A stretch of 64,000 nt of DNA from Pararhizobium antarcticum (GCF_001885585.1 NZ_LSRP01000072.1:1-64000); one strand, 5' to 3'; positions 9,601-17,760 are shown, numbered from the stretch's first letter. A program made the numbers and translations. The notes: generated by a model from the sequence alone, not told the origin.

Positions 9601-10124
9601 CGATCATCATCAAGGGTGCAAAGTCTCCGGAACGGCTGTTGGACGAAGTGACTCTGTTCCTACATCAGGTCGTGTCGGAATTGCCCGTCGAGCAGCAACA
9701 GATGATCCGCAAGGCGCGAAATCGCGATGCACTCCTGGAAGGACGCCGTATTCTCGTCGTTGAAGACGACGTCCGCAATGTCTATGCGCTGACCAACATC
9801 CTCGAGCCGCGCGGAGCGATCGTCGAAATTGCTAGGAACGGGGAGGAGGCACTGGAAAAACTTGAGCAGTCGCTCAGCCGGCCCGAAGGGCGCATCGATC
9901 TCGTACTGATGGATGTCATGATGCCGGTGATGGATGGCCTGACCGCCACGCGCCACATCCGGAACAATTCCACCTGGGCGAAGCTACCTATTATTACACT
10001 GACGGCAAAGGCCATGCCGGATGATCAGAAGCGGTGTATAGAGGCTGGCGCCAACGACTATATGGCAAAGCCGCTCGATGTTGAGAAACTCCTGTCTCTG
10101 GTTCGCGTGTGGATGCCGCAATGA
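6675..10124 (+). CDS. Hybrid sensor histidine kinase: CHASE3, GAF, HisKA, HATPase, three receiver domains
   Basis: This protein of about 1150 residues has a membrane segment at roughly 20-42, a CHASE3 sensor (D-A-E-T-G-Q-R-G-Y-L near residue 75), a second membrane segment near 190-215, a GAF region, and a long Glu/Gln-rich coiled coil (about 390-470). Next come a HisKA box S-H-E-L-R-T-P with the phospho-accepting His near residue 485, an HATPase domain (N-L-L-A-N-A-I-K-F, D-T-G-I-G-I, G-T-G-L-G-L), and three receiver domains with aspartates near 806, 926 and 1078. The second receiver is degenerate at its end. GTG 6666 is an alternative start in the same frame. It is the first gene of a four-gene set joined by ATGA overlaps, pointing to a phosphorelay with CheR and CheB-like partners. 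Confidence 0.9.
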   Translation: MHRKSSATGTKTALGLEPTVLIGLAFALVFFVLSTTVAAYTTQQLRASNASVVQTHRVIVAIDLLLIDAQDAETGQRGYLLTGEDDYLEPYHRAFSQVQNRMTSVERLIGDDISQQARFEELRGYVESKFREMDQTLRVYREEGQSAALALVASDRGKSDMDGIRKLVSELRDDETAERSQRVAEMNTAYSIAFGTSLASGVLSIVLTFVIGALMRKATLARRREQWLKDAQVGLAASVSGEQSIQELGQNILGFLTNYLGAVAGALYTESAGRYVRSSVHGVPSDVTLPEGFGENDSLFGHVLRDHRPIAVGEVPDGYISFGSSLGQNKPRHLALAPAIVEGEVKGLFELGFLSPVSDEALVLLEQVSDTIAVAIRSAEFRTRLQMLLEETQRQSEELQVQGEELRVSNEELEEQSRALKESQARLEQQQAELEQTNSQLEEQAQELERQRDDLEQANEATQIKAQEVEQASRYKSDFLANMSHELRTPLNSSLILAKLLADNADENLTPEQVKFAQTIESSGNDLLNLINDILDLSKIEAGHVEIRPEPVSVERMLGSLRHLFEPLAFNKSLELSLSATADTPAVIQTDPQRLEQVLKNLLANAIKFTEKGRVTLTIGPYGDSQIALSVKDTGIGIAEDQQKQIFEAFHQADSTISRRFGGTGLGLSISRELVRLLGGTLRLEGSSGAGSTFTVVIPQVFSASLLQAPSLDAKAQHTPPSVLLGRPPQQARPSVPMSTTGIVEDDRFLIDEHARKLLIVEDDPSFAMILRDVARQLNFRALVAGTAQEALELASQFIPHAIVLDVGLPDQSGLSVLDRLKRDVRTRHIPIHILSAEDYSDRALSLGAVGYALKPVQRDQLISMLESLRAKVAQRVRRVLIVEDNAVQREAVSRLIASHDVETVGAGTASECIALLKQQTFDCMVLDLSLPDASGFALLETISQDGPHSFPPVIVYTGRVLSSEEEQKLRRYSKSIIIKGAKSPERLLDEVTLFLHQVVSELPVEQQQMIRKARNRDALLEGRRILVVEDDVRNVYALTNILEPRGAIVEIARNGEEALEKLEQSLSRPEGRIDLVLMDVMMPVMDGLTATRHIRNNSTWAKLPIITLTAKAMPDDQKRCIEAGANDYMAKPLDVEKLLSLVRVWMPQ

Positions 10125-10954
10125 CGGAGACATTTGAGAAGATCGAGGATATCGAGATCCGCCTCCTGCTAGAGGCATTGTATCACCGCTACCACTATGA
10201 TTTCCGCAACTATGCCATGTCGTCCATCCGCAGACGATTGCGCCAGGCGCGCGAGCAACTCGGTTTCTCAACGATTTCGGCCATGCAGGAGGGTGTGCTG
10301 CATGACACCGACATGTTGCCCCAGATGTTGCGCTACCTGACAATTCAGGTCAGTGAGATGTTCCGCGATCCATCCTATTTCCTGGCGATCCGAGAGAAGG
10401 TGGTGCCGCATCTGCGGACCTATCCCTCCCTGAAGATTTGGATCGCCGGGTGCAGTGCAGGCGAGGAGCTCTATTCTTTCGTCATTCTCTTCCGGGAGGA
10501 AGGACTGGAGGAGCGGACTCTGTTCTATGCCACGGACATCAACCCTGATGCTCTCGCCCACGCAGAGACCGGCATTTATGATATCGAACGGATTCGTCTC
10601 TTTACGGAAAACCACCGGCAGGCCGGGGGAAAGACCTCCTTGTCCGATTATTATACCAGCGGCTATAATCGCTGCGTTTTAGACAAAAGCCTTCGGCGCA
10701 ATGTGGTCTTTTCCGACCACAGCCTCGTCACCGACCAAGTGTTCGGTGAAATGCAGTTTGTGTCTTGCCGGAACGTCATGATCTATTTCGACCGACCATT
10801 ACAGAACCGGGCAGTTGGACTGTTTCGTGATTCCCTTCCGCACAATGCCTTTCTCGGTCTTGGCGCAAAGGAAACGTTACGTTTTTCCACGCATGTGGAC
10901 AGCTTCCGGGAATTCGTGCGGGAGGAGAAGATCTACCAGAGGAACGGGGAATGA
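10121..10954 (+). CDS. cheR: CheR-type protein-glutamate methyltransferase
   Basis: The 277-residue product has the CheR layout: an N-terminal helical domain (Y-D-F-R-N-Y-A-M-S-S-I-R-R-R) and an S-adenosylmethionine-binding domain with I-W-I-A-G-C-S-A-G-E-E near residues 110-120, Y-A-T-D-I-N near 138, and C-R-N-V-M-I-Y-F near 220. Classical CheR methylates glutamates on chemoreceptors. Here the ATG overlaps the kinase stop as ATGA and no chemoreceptor, CheA or CheW is present, so the target may be the CHASE3 kinase coiled coil or a distant receptor. Family assignment is firm. Confidence 0.9.
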   Translation: MTETFEKIEDIEIRLLLEALYHRYHYDFRNYAMSSIRRRLRQAREQLGFSTISAMQEGVLHDTDMLPQMLRYLTIQVSEMFRDPSYFLAIREKVVPHLRTYPSLKIWIAGCSAGEELYSFVILFREEGLEERTLFYATDINPDALAHAETGIYDIERIRLFTENHRQAGGKTSLSDYYTSGYNRCVLDKSLRRNVVFSDHSLVTDQVFGEMQFVSCRNVMIYFDRPLQNRAVGLFRDSLPHNAFLGLGAKETLRFSTHVDSFREFVREEKIYQRNGE

Positions 10955-11523
10955 GGGGCACGCCGAAGGGGGCCGTGATCATCGGTGCATCTGCCGGGGC
11001 GCTTGAGGCATTGTCTTCGATCCTGCCCGCCCTGCCCGCTGGCTATCCGCTGCCAATCTTCGTCATCGTGCACCTGCCGCCGAACAAACGCAGCGTACTT
11101 GCCGAGATCTTCAACATCAAATGCCGTTTGCGGGCGATAGAGGCTGAAGACAAGGAACCGGTCGAGCCGGGTGTTATATATTTCGCTCCGCCCAACTATC
11201 ATTTGTTGCTGGAGGGCCGTTCCAACATTGCCCTCTCGGGAGAAGAGGCGGTGTTGTTTTCTCGACCGTCCATCGATGTCGCCTTTGAAAGTGCGTCAGA
11301 GGCCTGGGGCGATCGTCTGACGGGGATCGTTTTGACCGGCGCCAATCACGATGGCGCACGGGGTCTTCAGGCAATCGGACGTTCCGGGGGCACTATGATC
11401 GTGCAGGATCCTGCAAGCGCCTACGCCCAAGCAATGCCGGAAGCCGCAATGCTGGCAAGCCCAAACGCCCATGTTTTTACGCTGCCCGAGATTTCATCCT
11501 ATTTGTTGAGCAACTTCCAATGA
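10951..11523 (+). CDS. cheB: CheB-type methylesterase domain protein without receiver domain
   Basis: The 190-residue protein consists only of a CheB methylesterase domain. The catalytic triad is visible: Ser in G-A-S-A-G (S14), His in V-I-V-H-L-P, and Asp in T-G-A-N-H-D-G-A near residue 134. Classical CheB carries an N-terminal receiver that gates activity; this one lacks it, so control must come from partners or from another receiver protein. ATGA overlaps join it to cheR upstream and the receiver-kinase downstream. Stand-alone CheB proteins next to CheR and hybrid kinases are common in alphaproteobacteria. Confidence 0.88.
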   Translation: MRGTPKGAVIIGASAGALEALSSILPALPAGYPLPIFVIVHLPPNKRSVLAEIFNIKCRLRAIEAEDKEPVEPGVIYFAPPNYHLLLEGRSNIALSGEEAVLFSRPSIDVAFESASEAWGDRLTGIVLTGANHDGARGLQAIGRSGGTMIVQDPASAYAQAMPEAAMLASPNAHVFTLPEISSYLLSNFQ

Positions 11524-12647
11524 CAATGCCGGTTAAATTTCTTCTTGTTGATGATCTATCGGAGAACCTGCTGTCTCTCGAGGCGCTGCTTCGTCGCGCT
11601 GATCTGACACTTCTTAAGGCAAGGTCGGGCGATGAAGCACTGGAGTTGTTGTTGGACCATGACATTGCTCTGGCTCTGATTGACGTGCAGATGCCGGGCC
11701 TAAACGGTTTTGAACTTGCCGAACTGATGCGCGGAAACGAAAGGACCCGGCGGATCCCGATCATTTTCGTTACCGCCGGAAGCCATAGTGCCGAGCGCCG
11801 CTTTCAAGGTTACGAGGCAGGTGCTGTCGACTTCATCCAGAAGCCGATCGAACCGCATGTTCTGCGCAGCAAGGCGGAAGTGTTCGTTGAAATATATCGC
11901 CAGCGCCAGATGCTCGCCGAGCAGAGGGACGTTTTGCAGGCGCAGGCCCAGGCGCTGCAATTGGCCGACCGGCGGAAAAATGAATTTCTGGCTGTGCTCG
12001 TCCACGAATTGCGCAACCCCCTCGCCGCGCTGCATGGCGGGCTGAAACTTCTCTTTCGGGGGCCAGAACCCGAGAAGGCAGAGCAAATCAATGGGCTGAT
12101 GCAAGAACAGATGTCGCACATCATCCGACTTGTCGATGACCTTCTTGACGTATCGCGCATTACGCAGGGCAAAATCAATCTTTCAAAAACTTTGTTTGAT
12201 TTGAAGGATTCCGTATCTGCAGCTGTGGAAATGACAAAGTCGGCCATCGACGAAAAAAACCATGCTGTTGTATTGACTGTGCCGGAGATGTCCTGCGACA
12301 TTCTCGCGGATCGAGTCCGCATAACCCAGTGCGTTTCAAATCTGCTGAACAACGCTGCCAAGTACACGCCAAGCGGTGGCCGTATTGAAGTCTCTGTCGA
12401 GGTTCTCGAGAACAGCTACCGCGTGGCGGTTTCGGACAATGGCCTTGGACTGACACCTGAAGGATCACAAGCGATCTTCCAAATGTTCGGCCAGATCGAA
12501 GAGCATCGCGATCACGCCCGCGGCGGTCTTGGAATCGGTCTTGCCTTGGTCAAACAATTCATAGAGCTACACGACGGCGATGTGACCGTCTGGAGTGATG
12601 GGCCCGGTAAAGGAAGCGTCTTTGCCCTGCAGATACCCAAAGCATGA
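11520..12647 (+). CDS. Receiver-histidine kinase (REC-HisKA-HATPase)
   Basis: The 375-residue cytoplasmic protein begins with a receiver domain (F-L-L-V-D-D near residue 10, phospho-acceptor Asp in A-L-I-D-V-Q-M-P near 56, conserved Lys in F-I-Q-K-P-I). A short linker leads to a HisKA box (V-H-E-L-R-N-P, His near 161) and an HATPase domain (N-L-L-N-N-A-A-K-Y, D-N-G-L-G-L, G-G-L-G-I-G-L). There is no membrane segment, so input presumably arrives as phosphate from the upstream hybrid kinase. It is coupled to cheB by ATGA and is the last gene of the operon. Confidence 0.9.
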   Translation: MTMPVKFLLVDDLSENLLSLEALLRRADLTLLKARSGDEALELLLDHDIALALIDVQMPGLNGFELAELMRGNERTRRIPIIFVTAGSHSAERRFQGYEAGAVDFIQKPIEPHVLRSKAEVFVEIYRQRQMLAEQRDVLQAQAQALQLADRRKNEFLAVLVHELRNPLAALHGGLKLLFRGPEPEKAEQINGLMQEQMSHIIRLVDDLLDVSRITQGKINLSKTLFDLKDSVSAAVEMTKSAIDEKNHAVVLTVPEMSCDILADRVRITQCVSNLLNNAAKYTPSGGRIEVSVEVLENSYRVAVSDNGLGLTPEGSQAIFQMFGQIEEHRDHARGGLGIGLALVKQFIELHDGDVTVWSDGPGKGSVFALQIPKA

Positions 12648-12992
12648 CGGTGAGCGATTGGGCTTGCCGACCAGGTCCGACTTGCCGTTCCAGGATATCT
12701 CAGCACTGATTGAAACATGAAGCCCGCTCCGTCGTCTGCATCCGCAGTGCAAACCGGAGGTCCTAACAACCGGACCAGCTAACTTCGCCACCGAAAAATA
12801 GTGGGCAACGGAGCGTCGCTTGCTTGGTGTGTATCACTATGATCTTTTGCCAACTTCCGGCTTCGCTAAAAATTTCCACGAAGAGAGAGCGGTCGGTAGC
12901 TTCACGCCCTATGGAACAAGCTGGCTACAGAGGAGTTTAAGCGCCTGAGATCGCGTTGATCCTCAATGATTTTGACCCGGCTATGAGGCCCC
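12648..12992. other. Intergenic region, no gene recognised
   Basis: About 345 bases separate the signalling operon from the DUF1206 gene. No open frame with codon use or family resemblance like the neighbours was found, and no strong stem-loop with a T-tract follows the kinase stop. The promoter of the downstream gene is presumably here. Confidence 0.5.
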
Positions 12993-13811
12993 ATGTACAA
13001 TCATTCCGCATTCCAGTGGCTCGCGCGCGCAGGCTATGCGGCACGTGGCATCGTCTATGTTCTGGTAGCCGGTCTTGCGCTTCTGTCCTCTTTTGGCGGC
13101 AGTAAACCTGATTCCAAATCAGCCCTACAAGTTGTGCTTCAGCAACCGCTCGGCCGAATTTGGCTCGGCGTCATTGCGATCGGCCTTCTCGGCTTCATCG
13201 CATGGCGTCTCGCGCAAACGTTCGCAAATGCCGATGGTCATCCCAGCACGCTGAAAGGTTTTGGCATCCGGTTCGGTATGCTGATAAGCGCCGTCGTCCA
13301 TTGCAGTTTGGCATTATACGCTGCGAATTTGGCGCTGGGCGTGGGGAGCCAAGACGGTACATCTAGTGGAGAAGCTGAACTCAGCGCCTCGCTGATCGCA
13401 CAACCATTTGGTCGCTACCTTCTCGCAAGCGTCGGCTTTGCGGTGGTAGGTGCGGGTATCGCTCAGATCATAAAGGGCGCCTCGCATGGATACCGTAAAT
13501 ATCTGGATATCCCATCGACGGCCGGGACTGCAATCAATTTTATCTGCGTATACGGCCTGACCGCTCGCGGCCTTGTCTTTGCCATCAGTGGAGTATTCTT
13601 CCTCTACGCTTCATATGCTGTCAATCCTGATCAGGCGGGTGGACTATCTGATGCTATGGCCTGGGTGCGTCAACTGCCGTTCGGCGCTTTACTTTATTCA
13701 GCAGTGGCAATCGGTCTACTGGCATTCGGTCTCTACGGGTTTGTCGAAGCCGCCTACAGACGTATCAATCCGCCGCCGATCACAGCGGCGCGCCATGCTG
13801 TTGGGCTTTAA
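12993..13811 (+). CDS. DUF1206 family membrane protein
   Basis: The 272-residue product is strongly hydrophobic with about six membrane segments arranged as three repeated two-helix units, each opening with an aromatic/Arg-Gly pattern: A-R-A-G-Y-A-A-R-G-I-V-Y near residue 11, a divergent unit near 90, and Y-G-L-T-A-R-G-L-V-F near 188. This internal triplication is typical of DUF1206. Function is unknown. It is a single gene on the plus strand, and the IS5-fused permease remnant begins about 160 bases downstream. Confidence 0.85.
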   Translation: MYNHSAFQWLARAGYAARGIVYVLVAGLALLSSFGGSKPDSKSALQVVLQQPLGRIWLGVIAIGLLGFIAWRLAQTFANADGHPSTLKGFGIRFGMLISAVVHCSLALYAANLALGVGSQDGTSSGEAELSASLIAQPFGRYLLASVGFAVVGAGIAQIIKGASHGYRKYLDIPSTAGTAINFICVYGLTARGLVFAISGVFFLYASYAVNPDQAGGLSDAMAWVRQLPFGALLYSAVAIGLLAFGLYGFVEAAYRRINPPPITAARHAVGL

Positions 13812-13967
13812 CCCGCACCTGTTGAGTGAACGGCGAATGAAGGGGGTCTGTGTCCACAAGGGAGACTTTGGACACAATAACGTTGGATGTTTTGAAGGCC
13901 ACGGGGGCTTCGGGCTGTGAAGGTTCTTCCCAACGGGAAGCGGCGTTCGAACCCGTCCAGAAAGGCA

Positions 13968-14480
13968 TTGGTGCAGGGATCAAGTATAGGTTGAATCATC
14001 CTGCATGCCTCCCGCTATCACGCCTCCTGCCGCCATCACATCGGGAAAATGAAGTTCCAAGTGACGAACTGGGCGGAATATGAGGCCGGCCTTCGCCGCT
14101 GTGGCAGTTTAACCCTTTGGATAACGCCGGAAGCGCTTAGCGGTTGGGTTGCCCCACGGCGCAACACGCGCGGTGGCGAGCCTCTCTGTTCGGGTCTAGC
14201 GATCGAAACTACATTAATGCCGCGCATGGTGTTTGGGCTGAGTTTGCGCCAGAGCGTAGGGCTTCTGAGTTCTGTGCTTGACATGATGGGATTGGATTTG
14301 CCTGTGCCCGATCATACCAAGCTGAGCCGGAGGGCCAGAACCTGGAAGCCATCGGCCAGAAGCACCGACAGGCAGCATGTGACTGGGCAACGGAGCTGCC
14401 GGCGATCGACCCTGCCTGGGGCAAGCCTGAGATTTGGCAGGCGATCGCCTGTGCACGAGGGCCATGGAGCGATTTCTGTC
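13968..14480 (+). mobile_element. IS5-family 5' fragment fused to an ABC permease remnant
   Basis: The sequence starts with TTGGTGCAGGGATC at 13968-13981, like the terminal repeats of the other IS5 copies here, and the transposase frame opens at ATG 14049. It reads K-V-T-N-W-A-E-Y-E-like and then L-T-L-W-I-T-P-E-A-L without interruption to about 14384 (D-R-Q-H region). No catalytic domain follows. Instead the frame runs through unclear sequence (14385-14500) straight into permease sequence and ends at 15005. The right end of the IS is missing, so this is an immobile fragment. Confidence 0.75.
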
Positions 14481-14499
14481 TTCTCTCCGCCTTTGACCT

Positions 14500-15005
14500 G
14501 CCCCGTGACCCCGGCGGTGATCCTGCAGAAGAACGGGCTCATCAATACGCTGCTCATCAACATCGGCCTGATCGGACAGCCGCTGGAGCTGATCTACAAT
14601 CGGACGGGCGTGCTGATTGCACTCACCCACATTCTCCTACCCTATGCAGTCCTGCCGATCCTCGGGGCGATGCGCAACGTTCCCAGAAACCAGACGCTAG
14701 CGGCGAACTCGCTCGGCGCCGGACCGCTCAAAACCTTCTTCTCCGTCTATCTGCCTCAGATTCTGCCCGGCATTTCCGCCGGTGGACTTCTCGTCTTCAT
14801 TCTCTCGCTCGGCTATTACATCACTCCGCTGCTTCTCGGCGGCGAGGGCGATCAGTTGCTGCCCTACTACATCGCGTTCTACACCACCCAGACCGTCAAC
14901 TGGGGCCTTGCTGCCGCGCTTGGCTCGGTGCTGCTGACAGCGACATTCCCACTCTACGCGTCCTATATCCGCCTAGTCGGCGTCCCGCCCATCGGATTGG
15001 GATAG
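14500..15005 (+). pseudogene. ABC transporter permease (PotB-like), N-terminus lost
   Basis: From about 14505 the translated frame matches the C-terminal two-thirds of a spermidine/putrescine-type inner-membrane permease: L-Q-K-N-G-L-I-N, Y-N-R-T-G-V-L-I-A, H-I-L-L-P-Y-A-V-L-P, then the EAA-like loop (A-A-N-S-L-G-A-G-P-L-K-T-F) and G-G-L-L-V-F-I-L-S-L-G-Y-Y-I-T-P. The first 100 or so residues, including the first membrane helices, are missing and replaced by an IS5 transposase start in the same frame. The next permease gene, 9 bases downstream, is also broken, so the transporter is dead. Confidence 0.8.
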
Positions 15006-15014
15006 GAGCCCGTC

Positions 15015-15748
15015 ATGACTGACAGCACATATTGGTGGAAACTGGCGGGGAGGACATTCGGCGTCGTCGTCCTGCTTTTCCTGATCGCACCGATCATTGT
15101 GATCATCCCGCTCTCCCTCAACACATCGAGCATTCTTGCCTATCCGCTGGAGGGCTTCTCGCTCAAATGATACGCCAAGTTCTTCGCCGACACGCGCTGG
15201 TGGATCGCCATTAAAAACAGCTTGATTGTCTGGACCGCGACGGTCTGCCTCGCCACGCCACTCGGTACGTTGGCAGCGCTCGGGCTGTCCGTCACCACCT
15301 TTCGCGGCAAATCCTTCCTCGTCGCGAGTTTCATGTCGCCGATGGTCGTTCCCACTGTGATCACCGCCGTTGGTATCTATTTCCTGCTTTCGCGGCTTGG
15401 CCTTGCAAACAGCCTCGGCGGACCGGTGCTCGCCCCTACAGCTCTTGCCGTACCTTTTGTGGCAATCACCACCAACGCCTCGCTAAGCCAGCTTGACCGA
15501 GTCTTGTTGCGGGCATCCGCCAGTCTCGGCGCGGGTCGATTGACGACCTTCCGGCGCGCGACCATGCCGCTGATCATGCCGGGCATCGTTTCAGGCGCGA
15601 TCTTCGCCTTCACGACATCATTCGACGAGGTGGTGGTGGCCATGATGCTCACCGGCCCCGAACAGCGCACTCTGCCGCGGTCATCCTTCTTCTGGTCTTC
15701 ACCGCCCTCCAGCAACGCAGCAGCAGGCTGATCGACAACAACCAATAG
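15015..15748 (+). pseudogene. ABC transporter permease (PotC-like) with nonsense codon and internal deletion
   Basis: Reading from ATG 15015 gives a PotC-like N-terminus (I-A-P-I-I-V-I-I-P-L-S-L-N), but codon 52 is TGA (15168-15170) where homologs have Trp before Y-A-K-F-F. The same frame then continues in good permease sequence (P-M-V-V-P-T-V-I-T-A, R-A-S-A-S-L-G-A, P-G-I-V-S-G-A-I-F-A-F). After G-P-E-Q-R-T-L-P-R a second frame takes over (A-A-V-I-L-L-V-F-T-A-L-Q-Q) and reaches the natural stop at 15746-15748, showing a deletion with frameshift near 15675-15685. Two independent lesions mark a gene that is decaying, not mis-sequenced. Confidence 0.8.
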
Positions 15749-15783
15749 ATGATCCACCGCCTGACTGTTCATCTTGGCGATTT

Positions 15784-16716
15784 TTATTTATCCCGGAGGG
15801 CTTCCGGTGTTTTCCGGGTCCGTTTTCGTTCGGCCAAAACGAGCATGTCGAGGAAAGCCCTGACCTTTGCCGGCCGAAACCGGGCGGGTGGAAACACGGC
15901 ATGGATGCCACCTTGCGGCAGCGTCCAGTCCGGAAAGAGCCGGGTGATCGTTCCAGCCCGGATGTCAGCGTCGACCATGTAGTCGGGGAAGACGGAAATA
16001 CCGACGCCGGCCAGCATGCAGGCATAGCTGGCCGGCGTCTTGTCCGTGGTCATGATCGGTCTCGTTTCGACGGTCACCGTTTCCGTCTGGCCGCGAGAAA
16101 AGGTCCAGCGAAGCGGATTCTTCAAAGCTCCGTTCGCGATCCATGGAAGGTCTGCAGATGTCGCCGGAACAGTGCCGGCTGGAACGCGCGCGGCAACCGA
16201 CGGCGTTGCGACGAGAACCTGCTCGAACGTGCCAAGCCGGCGGGCCCTTTGGCTGGAATCCGCCAGCCATCCGACACGGATGGACAGGTCGATCCGCTCA
16301 GCGATCAGATCGCTGACACTATCGTCAAAGATTACATCGACGCGCATTTGGGGATAGGCCAGCAGGTAGGCCGCGATCGTGGGGGCGACGACAGCCGCCC
16401 CGTAGTCGAGCGGAGCGGTCAACGTCAATGTTCCGGAAGGCTCCGCATTGCGCTGCGACATCTCTCCATAGGCGGTTTCCGCCTGTCGTAGAATGATGAC
16501 GCAACGCTCGTAGAACAGATTTCCTTCCTCGGTTGCGTGCAGACGGCGGGTCGTGCGCATCAGAAGCGTCACGCCCAGTTCCTCCTCCAGCCGCGCAATC
16601 TGATGACTGACCACCGCCTTGGCGACACCCAGGCGATCCGCCGCCGCAGTGAACGAGCCGGCCTCGACGACGGCGGTGAAAAAGATCAGTCGGTTGAGAT
16701 TAAGAAAGTCGCTCAC
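15784..16716 (-). CDS. LysR-family transcriptional regulator
   Basis: The product of about 310 residues has an N-terminal winged helix (F-F-T-A-V-V-E-A-G-S-F-T-A-A-A-D-R-L-G, then S-H-Q-I-A-R-L-E-E-E-L-G) and a LysR substrate-binding domain. GTG 16716 is preferred as start because it sits just ahead of the usual L-N-R-L-I-F-F opening; TTG 16731 in the same frame is possible but lies inside a perfect inverted repeat that looks like the operator. It is divergent from the MBL-fold gene and probably controls that gene and its two followers. The effector is unknown. Confidence 0.88.
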   Translation of the reverse strand: MSDFLNLNRLIFFTAVVEAGSFTAAADRLGVAKAVVSHQIARLEEELGVTLLMRTTRRLHATEEGNLFYERCVIILRQAETAYGEMSQRNAEPSGTLTLTAPLDYGAAVVAPTIAAYLLAYPQMRVDVIFDDSVSDLIAERIDLSIRVGWLADSSQRARRLGTFEQVLVATPSVAARVPAGTVPATSADLPWIANGALKNPLRWTFSRGQTETVTVETRPIMTTDKTPASYACMLAGVGISVFPDYMVDADIRAGTITRLFPDWTLPQGGIHAVFPPARFRPAKVRAFLDMLVLAERKRTRKTPEALRDK

Positions 16717-16723
16717 ATTTGTC

Positions 16724-16756
16724 TCATTCAATCATACAGTCGGTATGATTGAATGA
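16724..16756. promoter_or_regulatory. Perfect 14-bp inverted repeat between LysR and MBL-fold genes
   Basis: The arms TCATTCAATCATAC (16724-16737) and GTATGATTGAATGA (16743-16756) are perfectly complementary around a 5-base spacer. Location between divergent LysR and target genes, immediately beside the regulator start, is typical of a LysR-type recognition site. Binding is inferred. Confidence 0.65.
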
Positions 16757-16822
16757 TATTTATTACGACTTCAAGACCTGACATACACAATGAATAGCAA
16801 TTCAACCATCAGGAGACACGCC

Positions 16823-17719
16823 ATGATCACGCGCCGCGAAACTTTCAAACTGGCCGCAGCCGCCAGCCTTGCGACAGCCCTGCCCCTAACGTTTGCGCAT
16901 GCGAACGGCAGCAAGATCGCGTGGACGTTCTTTCAGGCCGATGAGGCCGGCTTTCGCCGCACACCGGTGCTGCTCAGCGGCGAAAAAGATGCCATCCTGA
17001 TCGACGGCGGCTTCACCCTCTCCGATGGCAAAGCCGTCGCCGACGCCATCAAGGCGACGGGCAAGCGGCTGACGACGATCTATGTGAGCTGCAACGATCC
17101 CGACTACTATTTTGGCCTGCGTCCAATTGTCGATGCATTTCCGGAGGCGAAAGTCATTGCAAACCCGGCTACCGTCGAAGCGATCAAGGCCAATGTCGCG
17201 GCCAAGCTGGAGGTCTGGGGACCGCAGCTGAAGGAAAACGGTCCGCAGACTCTGGCCGACGTGGTGATGCCGCAAGCATCCGATGTGACATCGCTCGATC
17301 TGGAAGGCACCGCGATCGAGATCGCCGACGTCCCCACGATGCACGACCGCCGCTATCTCTGGGTTCCGTCACTGGAAGCCGCTTTCGGTGGCGTTCTCGT
17401 TTATTCCGGCATTCATGTCTGGGTTGCCGACGAAGCCACGCCTGAAAAGCGGGCCGCCTGGATTAAGGCTCTGGACGATCTGATCGCCCGCAATCCGAAG
17501 ATCGTCGTTCCGGGCCATCAAATCGAGGGCGCGCCGCAGGGCATCGCGGCCGTCACGTTCACCCGCGATTATCTCGTCGCCTTCGACAAGGAGGCCGCCC
17601 GTGCAAAGGACAGCGCGGAACTGATCGCAGCCATGACGAAGCTCTACCCCAACCTCGCCGACGCCTCGTCGCTGGACCTCGGCGCAAAGGTCGCCAAGGG
17701 CGAGATGAAGTGGGGCTGA
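16823..17719 (+). CDS. Exported MBL-fold protein with degenerate metal-binding motif
   Basis: The 298-residue product begins with a twin-arginine-like signal (M-I-T-R-R-E-T-F-K followed by an Ala-rich stretch and A-H-A cleavage site near residue 27), so it is likely exported folded. The body follows the metallo-beta-lactamase fold (A-I-L-I-D-G-G-F, later G-V-L-V-Y-S-G-I-H-V-W and V-P-G-H-Q near residue 232). The usual H-x-H-x-D-H signature is replaced by C-N-D-P-D-Y-Y-F-G, so most metal ligands are absent. The start at 16823 has AGGAG at 16811-16815; 16790 is less likely. It is followed by an NAD(P)-binding protein and a solute-binding protein on the same strand. Catalytic activity is doubtful. 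Confidence 0.75.
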   Translation: MITRRETFKLAAAASLATALPLTFAHANGSKIAWTFFQADEAGFRRTPVLLSGEKDAILIDGGFTLSDGKAVADAIKATGKRLTTIYVSCNDPDYYFGLRPIVDAFPEAKVIANPATVEAIKANVAAKLEVWGPQLKENGPQTLADVVMPQASDVTSLDLEGTAIEIADVPTMHDRRYLWVPSLEAAFGGVLVYSGIHVWVADEATPEKRAAWIKALDDLIARNPKIVVPGHQIEGAPQGIAAVTFTRDYLVAFDKEAARAKDSAELIAAMTKLYPNLADASSLDLGAKVAKGEMKWG

Positions 17720-17760
17720 AGGCTTTCTGAGCGTCGAAATATCTTGAAGGGACATATGTC

